This document shows positions 7,587 through 11,404 of a DNA stretch of 11,404 nucleotides, piece after piece; position 1 is the stretch's first letter, and the number at the start of each line of letters is the position of its first letter. Source of the stretch: an uncultured Lachnospiraceae bacterium (GTDB taxonomy: Bacteria > Bacillota > Clostridia > Lachnospirales > Lachnospiraceae); the NCBI GenBank assembly GCA_934351765.1, contig CAKRJM010000056.1, positions 1-11,404 on the forward strand, written 5' to 3'. Both the position numbers and the translations under genes were made by a program. Under the pieces are notes generated by a model, which was given only the letters and a program-made list of their open reading frames with translations, did no database searches and was not told the DNA's origin.

Positions 7587-7595
7587 ATTAGTGAA

Positions 7596-8681
7596 ATGAG
7601 CAGAGTGTATAATTTTTCGGCTGGACCGGCAGCGCTGCCGGAGGAGGTTCTGAAGGAAGCGGCAGCAGAAATGCTGGATTACGCAGGGACGGGAATGTCC
7701 GTCATGGAGATGAGCCACCGATCCAAGGCTTTCGATAAGATCATTAAGGATGCAGAGCAGGATATCCGTGATCTCATGGGAATTCCGGATAATTACAAGG
7801 TGCTGTTCTTACAGGGCGGCGCAAGCCAGCAGTTTGCCATGATCCCCATGAACTTTATGAAGAACGGCGTTGCGGATTACATTGTGACCGGCAACTGGGC
7901 GAAGAAAGCATGGCAGGAGGCATCCAAATATGGAAAGGCTAACTGTATCGCGTCCAGTGAGGACAAGAATTTCAGCTACATCCCCGACTGCTCGGATCTG
8001 CCGGTGGACGAGGATGCAGATTATGTTTATATCTGCCAGAATAATACCATTTACGGAACACAGTTCCATACGCTTCCCAATACCAAGGGAAAGACTCTGA
8101 TCGCAGACGTTTCGTCCTGCTTCTTATCGGAGCCTATTGATGTGACAAAATACGGTGTGATCTATGGCGGTGTTCAGAAGAATGTAGGTCCTGCAGGCGT
8201 GGTAATTGCCATTATCCGCGAGGATCTGATCACCGATGAGGTGTTCCCCGGAACTCCGACCATGTTAAAATACAAGACCCATGCCGATAAGGATTCTCTT
8301 TACAACACACCGCCCGCTTATGGCATCTATATCTGCGGAAAGGTGTTCAAGTGGTTAAAGAAGATGGGCGGTCTGGAGGAAATTGAACGGCGCAACCACA
8401 GGAAGGCCGAGCTTCTGTATGGCTATCTTGACGAGAGCCGGCTGTTTACACCGACAGCAGAGAAGGCTTCCCGTTCTTATATGAATGTGGACTTTGTGAC
8501 CGGAGACAAGGAGCTGGATGCGGAGTTTGTGAAGGAAGCGGAAGCAAAGGGCTTATGTGGATTAAAGGGACACCGGATGATCGGCGGCATGAGAGCCAGC
8601 ATCTACAATGCAGTTCCTTATGAGGGCGTAGAAGCGCTTGTGGCATTTATGAAAGAATTTGAGGAAAAGCACAGCAAGTAA
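7596..8681 (+). CDS. serC: Phosphoserine aminotransferase
   Basis: SerC is a cytoplasmic pyridoxal-phosphate enzyme that moves the amino group of glutamate to 3-phosphohydroxypyruvate, giving O-phosphoserine, the second step of serine synthesis. In many bacteria it also serves pyridoxal phosphate synthesis. The 361 residues begin with the hallmark YNFSAGPAALPEEVL. The cofactor lysine is Lys195 in GGVQKNVGPAG, Asp171 (ADVSS) fits the residue that contacts the cofactor ring nitrogen, and HRSK (41-44) is the conserved N-terminal substrate-binding segment. Length is normal. It is the first gene of the ser operon, with its own promoter, and serA follows after 22 bp. Gene order serC-serA means the second pathway enzyme is encoded first. 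Confidence 0.97.
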   Translation: MSRVYNFSAGPAALPEEVLKEAAAEMLDYAGTGMSVMEMSHRSKAFDKIIKDAEQDIRDLMGIPDNYKVLFLQGGASQQFAMIPMNFMKNGVADYIVTGNWAKKAWQEASKYGKANCIASSEDKNFSYIPDCSDLPVDEDADYVYICQNNTIYGTQFHTLPNTKGKTLIADVSSCFLSEPIDVTKYGVIYGGVQKNVGPAGVVIAIIREDLITDEVFPGTPTMLKYKTHADKDSLYNTPPAYGIYICGKVFKWLKKMGGLEEIERRNHRKAELLYGYLDESRLFTPTAEKASRSYMNVDFVTGDKELDAEFVKEAEAKGLCGLKGHRMIGGMRASIYNAVPYEGVEALVAFMKEFEEKHSK

Positions 8682-8703
8682 TGTGCAGTCGGAGGAAAAA
8701 CAA

Positions 8704-9879
8704 ATGACGAAGATTCATTGCCTGAATCAGATCTCCAAAGAGGGCTTAAAGCTTCTTACGGATGATTATAAAATTACAGAAAATCTGGCGGATGCGGATG
8801 CTGTTCTTGTCCGCAGTGCCAATATGCATGAGATGGAGCTGCCCGATGGTCTGGAGGCCATCGCCAGAGCCGGAGCCGGTGTCAACAATATTCCCCTGGA
8901 GAAATGTACCGAAAAGGGAATCGTGGTATTCAATACGCCCGGTGCAAACGCCAACGGCGTAAAGGAGCTGGTCCTTGCCGGAATGCTCATGGCAGCCCGC
9001 GATATCCACGGCGGAATCGAGTGGGTACAGGAAAACAGGGATGATGCGAACATCAGCAAGGACATGGAGAAGAGCAAGAAGAATTTCGCCGGCCGTGAGA
9101 TCATGGGCAAGCGCCTTGGTGTGATCGGTCTTGGTGCCATCGGTGCCCGTGTAGCCAATGCGGCAGCTGATCTGGGCATGAAGGTTTACGGTTATGATCC
9201 GTTCATTTCTGTAAACGGCGCATGGCAGCTTTCTCCGTTCGTAAAGCATGTGACCGATCTCAATGATATTTATAAGAAGTGTGATTACATCACCGTTCAT
9301 GTGCCGCTTCTGGACAGCACAAGAGGGATGCTGAATAAAGATGCGTTTGAGAAGATGAAGAATGGCGTGGTGATCCTGAATTACGCCCGCGACCTTCTGG
9401 TGAACGATGATGATATGCTGGAGGCATTGAAGAGCGGAAAGGTTCATCGTTACATGACGGACTTCCCTAATCCCAAGGTAACGCATATGCCCGGCGTGAT
9501 TGCGACTCCTCATCTTGGTGCGTCCACGGAGGAATCCGAGGATAACTGCGCACAGATGGCAGTGAAGGAGCTGATGAATTACATGGAAACCGGCTCGATC
9601 AGCAATTCGGTGAATTATCCGGCCTGCGAGATGCCGCCCTGCAGGGGAGTATGCAGGATCTGTGTATTCAATATCAATAAGCCCAACATGATCGGACAGT
9701 TTGCATCGGTCCTGGCTGATGCAGGTATCAATATCCCGGCAATGCAGAATAAGAGCAGGGGGGATGTGGCATACACCATTATTGACGCAGATGAAATGGT
9801 TTCGCAGGAGGTCGTTGACAGGCTGATGGACATTGATGGAGTATATAAGGTTCGTGTCATTGAGAAAAAACAGAAGTAA
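8704..9879 (+). CDS. serA: D-3-phosphoglycerate dehydrogenase (short type, one ACT domain)
   Basis: SerA oxidises 3-phosphoglycerate to 3-phosphohydroxypyruvate with NAD+, the entry step of serine synthesis. I chose the ATG at 8704 because GGAGG (8691-8695) lies 8 nt upstream. A longer frame from a TTG at 8659 would overlap serC and lacks support. The 391-residue protein has the 2-hydroxyacid dehydrogenase core with the Rossmann motif GLGAIG (142-147), Asp165 for NAD preference, catalytic Arg229 (NYARD) and His270 (ATPHLGAST). Residues about 316-387 form an ACT domain (NKPNMIG...AGINI...YTIIDAD), the usual site of serine feedback. The normal catalytic Glu (E in the DVFxxEP segment of E. coli SerA) appears replaced: this protein reads DFPNP (253-257), with Pro257 where Glu is expected. 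It is well conserved otherwise, and pathway context favours serA over other dehydrogenases of the family. Confidence 0.92.
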   Translation: MTKIHCLNQISKEGLKLLTDDYKITENLADADAVLVRSANMHEMELPDGLEAIARAGAGVNNIPLEKCTEKGIVVFNTPGANANGVKELVLAGMLMAARDIHGGIEWVQENRDDANISKDMEKSKKNFAGREIMGKRLGVIGLGAIGARVANAAADLGMKVYGYDPFISVNGAWQLSPFVKHVTDLNDIYKKCDYITVHVPLLDSTRGMLNKDAFEKMKNGVVILNYARDLLVNDDDMLEALKSGKVHRYMTDFPNPKVTHMPGVIATPHLGASTEESEDNCAQMAVKELMNYMETGSISNSVNYPACEMPPCRGVCRICVFNINKPNMIGQFASVLADAGINIPAMQNKSRGDVAYTIIDADEMVSQEVVDRLMDIDGVYKVRVIEKKQK

Positions 9880-9917
9880 AAATAAAAAGCAAAACAAACA
9901 AAATAAAGGAGAAGATT

Positions 9918-11150
9918 ATGGCTGTTGTAAAACCATTTATATGTGTCCGGCCTGATCCGTCTGTGGCCGCCCGTGTGGCGGCCCTTCCTTACGATGTATA
10001 TAATCGGGCGGAGGCAAAGGCTGAGGTGGAGCGGGAACCGCTTTCCTTTTTGCGGGTAGACCGTGCAGAGACACAGTTTCCGGATTCGGTGGACACGTAT
10101 GCAGACTGTGTTTATGAAAAGGCAAAGGAGCTTCTGGACGGCATGCGTGCTGACGGTACCATGATCACCTCGGAGAAGCCCTGCTATTATATTTATGAGC
10201 TGACTATGGACGGGCGTGCCCAGACCGGAATTGTGGCCTGCTCTGCGGTGGATGATTATCTGGACGGCACAATCCGCCGTCATGAGAATACAAGAGCCGA
10301 GAAGGAGGCAGACCGGATCCGCCATGTGGATACCTGTGATGCCCAGACCGGGCCGATCTTTCTGTCCTACCGTTCCAGGGAGGATATCAATGCAGTTGTA
10401 GACGCTGTGAAGAAAAATGCTCCGGTCTATGACTTTGTTTCTCCCGACGGAATTCGTCACGCGGCATGGGAAATCGCCGATGATGCGCAGGTGGAAGCAC
10501 TGGAGCGCGGATTCGCGCAGGTTCCCAACACCTATATTGCCGATGGACATCACCGTGCCGCATCTGCCGTAAAGGTCGGATTAAAGCGGCGGGAGGCCAA
10601 TCCCGGCTATACCGGCGGGGAACCCTGGAATTTCTTTTTGTCGGTGCTTTTCCCCGATGATCAGCTGATGATCATGGACTACAACCGCGTGGTAAAGGAT
10701 CTGAACGGACTGACGGAAGCGCAGTTTATGGAGAAGGTAAAAGAAGGATTTACCGTGGAGGCTGCCGGAACCGAGGCAGTGCGTCCGGAGAAGAAGGGAC
10801 AGTTTGGTATGTATCTGGACGGCTGCTGGTATCGCCTGACAACGAAGCAGGCGCCTGCAGGCGATCCGGTGACAGACCTTGATGTTTCCGTCCTTCAGGA
10901 TACCCTGCTCCATCCGGTTCTCGGGATCCAGGATCCCAAGACCGACAAGCGGATCGACTTCATCGGCGGAATCCGCGGTCTCGGTGAGCTGGAACGGCGC
11001 TGCCACACCGATATGAAGGTGGCGTTTTCCATGTATCCAACCTCTATGGAGGAACTGTTCCAGGTAGCGGATGAAGGCAAGCTCATGCCGCCAAAATCCA
11101 CCTGGTTCGAACCGAAGCTGCGGAGCGGACTGTTTATTCACCGGCTGTAA
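9918..11150 (+). CDS. DUF1015 family protein, function unknown, in the serine operon
   Basis: The 410-residue protein matches the DUF1015 family as I remember it: an N-terminal RPDPSVAARVAALPYDV segment (11-27), RHENTRAEKEADR (121-133), a central ADGHHRAASA (208-217) and a C-terminal PKSTWFEPKLRSGLFIH (392-408). I see no signal peptide or membrane segment, so it should be cytoplasmic. The ATG follows AAGGAG at a proper distance, 38 bp after serA, so it is the third gene of the operon. The biochemical function is not established to my knowledge. DGHHR recalls the ParB-like fold that includes the archaeal free serine kinase SerK. Together with its place where a phosphoserine phosphatase might be expected, this suggests a role in phosphoserine or serine phosphate chemistry. 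That role is inference; family membership is fairly sure. Confidence 0.85.
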   Translation: MAVVKPFICVRPDPSVAARVAALPYDVYNRAEAKAEVEREPLSFLRVDRAETQFPDSVDTYADCVYEKAKELLDGMRADGTMITSEKPCYYIYELTMDGRAQTGIVACSAVDDYLDGTIRRHENTRAEKEADRIRHVDTCDAQTGPIFLSYRSREDINAVVDAVKKNAPVYDFVSPDGIRHAAWEIADDAQVEALERGFAQVPNTYIADGHHRAASAVKVGLKRREANPGYTGGEPWNFFLSVLFPDDQLMIMDYNRVVKDLNGLTEAQFMEKVKEGFTVEAAGTEAVRPEKKGQFGMYLDGCWYRLTTKQAPAGDPVTDLDVSVLQDTLLHPVLGIQDPKTDKRIDFIGGIRGLGELERRCHTDMKVAFSMYPTSMEELFQVADEGKLMPPKSTWFEPKLRSGLFIHRL

Positions 11151-11179
11151 GCATGCGGCATATATAAGTACGGATTATT

Positions 11180-11264
11180 TTCCCCGCCTGGTCCATCCAG
11201 TCCTGTGCGCGGCACATACTTGAGTTGCCGCTATCAGTCCTGGAACGTGGACTGCGGCGGGGAA
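11180..11264 (+). other. Multi-part imperfect hairpin between DUF1015 and recJ
   Basis: Nested inverted repeats stack into one long structure: TTCCCCGCC (11180-11188) with GGCGGGGAA (11256-11264), GTCCA (11191-11195) with TGGAC (11248-11252), TCCAG (11196-11200) with CTGGA (11240-11244), and an apical GCGGCA (11209-11214) with TGCCGC (11226-11231) around an 11-nt loop. The internal loops carry a direct repeat CAGTCCTG (11198-11205 and 11235-11242). The 3' arm is followed by TTTTG. It may terminate the ser operon, but it is far more elaborate than the other terminators here, so a structured RNA or a recJ leader element is also possible. I do not recognise a known RNA class. Confidence 0.55.
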
Positions 11265-11332
11265 TTTTGCGCGCGAAAGAAGCAGATATCCGCCGTGCAT
11301 TTATATTCTAAACACGAGAAAGGAGTCCCAGT

Positions 11333-11404
11333 TTGAAGGAACAATGGATGTTATACACGAAGAAGGCCGATTTTAAGGCCATCGCTTCCCGCTTCGGGAT
11401 CGAT
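11333..11404 (+). CDS. recJ: Probable single-stranded-DNA-specific exonuclease RecJ, N-terminal fragment
   Basis: Only the first 24 codons are in the window; the gene runs off the right edge. The peptide after the TTG start reads KEQWMLYTKKADFKAIASRF, then GID. This resembles the N-terminus of clostridial RecJ, where a Trp and an aromatic precede a basic ADF segment before the conserved IARIIRNR region. RecJ is a 5'-3' exonuclease on single-stranded DNA used in recombination and repair. The TTG start is favoured because AAAGGAGT (11319-11326) lies at the right distance. The in-frame ATG at 11348 lacks such a site. None of the catalytic motifs is visible, so the assignment rests on a short stretch. 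Confidence 0.65.
   Translation, partial: MKEQWMLYTKKADFKAIASRFGID

Larger units (their letters stand above)
7416..7595 (+). other. Intergenic region between the ilv and ser operons
   Basis: This 180-bp gap contains no gene. Its second half holds the terminator, the overlapping promoter and the serC leader, annotated separately. Its first half (7416-7500) shows only a weak 6-bp inverted repeat (GATCCG/CGGATT near 7456-7478) and an AT-rich tract, to which I give no function. Confidence 0.6.

Noticed and set aside
7565..7591. 8-codon mini-ORF (MRRGREED) just before serC
   Set aside because: It is formed by the GC-rich hairpin and the ribosome binding site itself and has no site of its own, so it is probably chance.
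8659..8703. 15-codon upstream extension of serA from a TTG
   Set aside because: It overlaps the end of serC, has no ribosome binding site and lies outside the conserved SerA start. The ATG at 8704 has a good site.
8746..9897. 383-codon minus-strand frame opposite serA
   Set aside because: It lies fully opposite a well-supported gene, has no recognisable domain and has an unnatural composition rich in His, Ile and Cys.
9615..10553. 312-codon minus-strand frame across the serA-DUF1015 junction
   Set aside because: It is antisense to two real genes and spans their intergenic ribosome binding site, with no motif.

Overview
The window looks like a piece of a Clostridia chromosome, most likely Lachnospiraceae or a close relative. 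This is inferred from the moderate GC, strong AGGAGG-type ribosome binding sites, the protein styles (an SHEQGAAHAADGYARA acetolactate synthase, a short clostridial-type SerA with one ACT domain, a DUF1015 gene behind serA) and the apparent RecJ start at the right edge. It is dense, ordinary-looking biosynthetic chromosome. I see no insertion sequence, phage gene, CRISPR array, tRNA or rRNA.

Layout. Positions 1-251 hold no gene I can support. A minus-strand operon, pncB (2517-1048) then plsC (1035-310), ends in a strong hairpin terminator at 252-288. It makes nicotinate mononucleotide for NAD salvage and phosphatidic acid for phospholipid synthesis. The 432-bp divergent region 2518-2949 carries a good minus-strand promoter for pncB, a 14-bp palindrome abutting its -35, a long hairpin at the predicted 5' end of the pncB transcript, and a plus-strand promoter for the next operon.

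The plus-strand operon leuB-ilvD-ilvB (2950-7415) is tightly packed: a 4-bp overlap, then a 21-bp gap. It supplies three enzymes of branched-chain amino acid synthesis. leuA, leuCD, ilvC, ilvE and the acetolactate synthase small subunit ilvN are not here and must lie elsewhere if the pathway is complete. A strong terminator at 7501-7533 closes the operon. A near-consensus promoter for the next operon is built into that same terminator.

The second plus-strand operon, serC-serA-DUF1015 (7596-11150), has the phosphoglycerate dehydrogenase and phosphoserine aminotransferase that convert 3-phosphoglycerate to phosphoserine. No recognisable phosphoserine phosphatase (serB) follows. Its place is taken by a 410-residue DUF1015 protein of unknown biochemical function with a DGHHR motif. 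After a 182-bp gap holding an elaborate imperfect hairpin (11180-11264), the window ends in the first 24 codons of a probable recJ with a TTG start.

The most interesting points are the DUF1015 protein as a candidate phosphoserine/serine enzyme, the unexplained structured element before recJ, the fused terminator/promoter between the ilv and ser operons, and the apparent loss of the catalytic glutamate in SerA.
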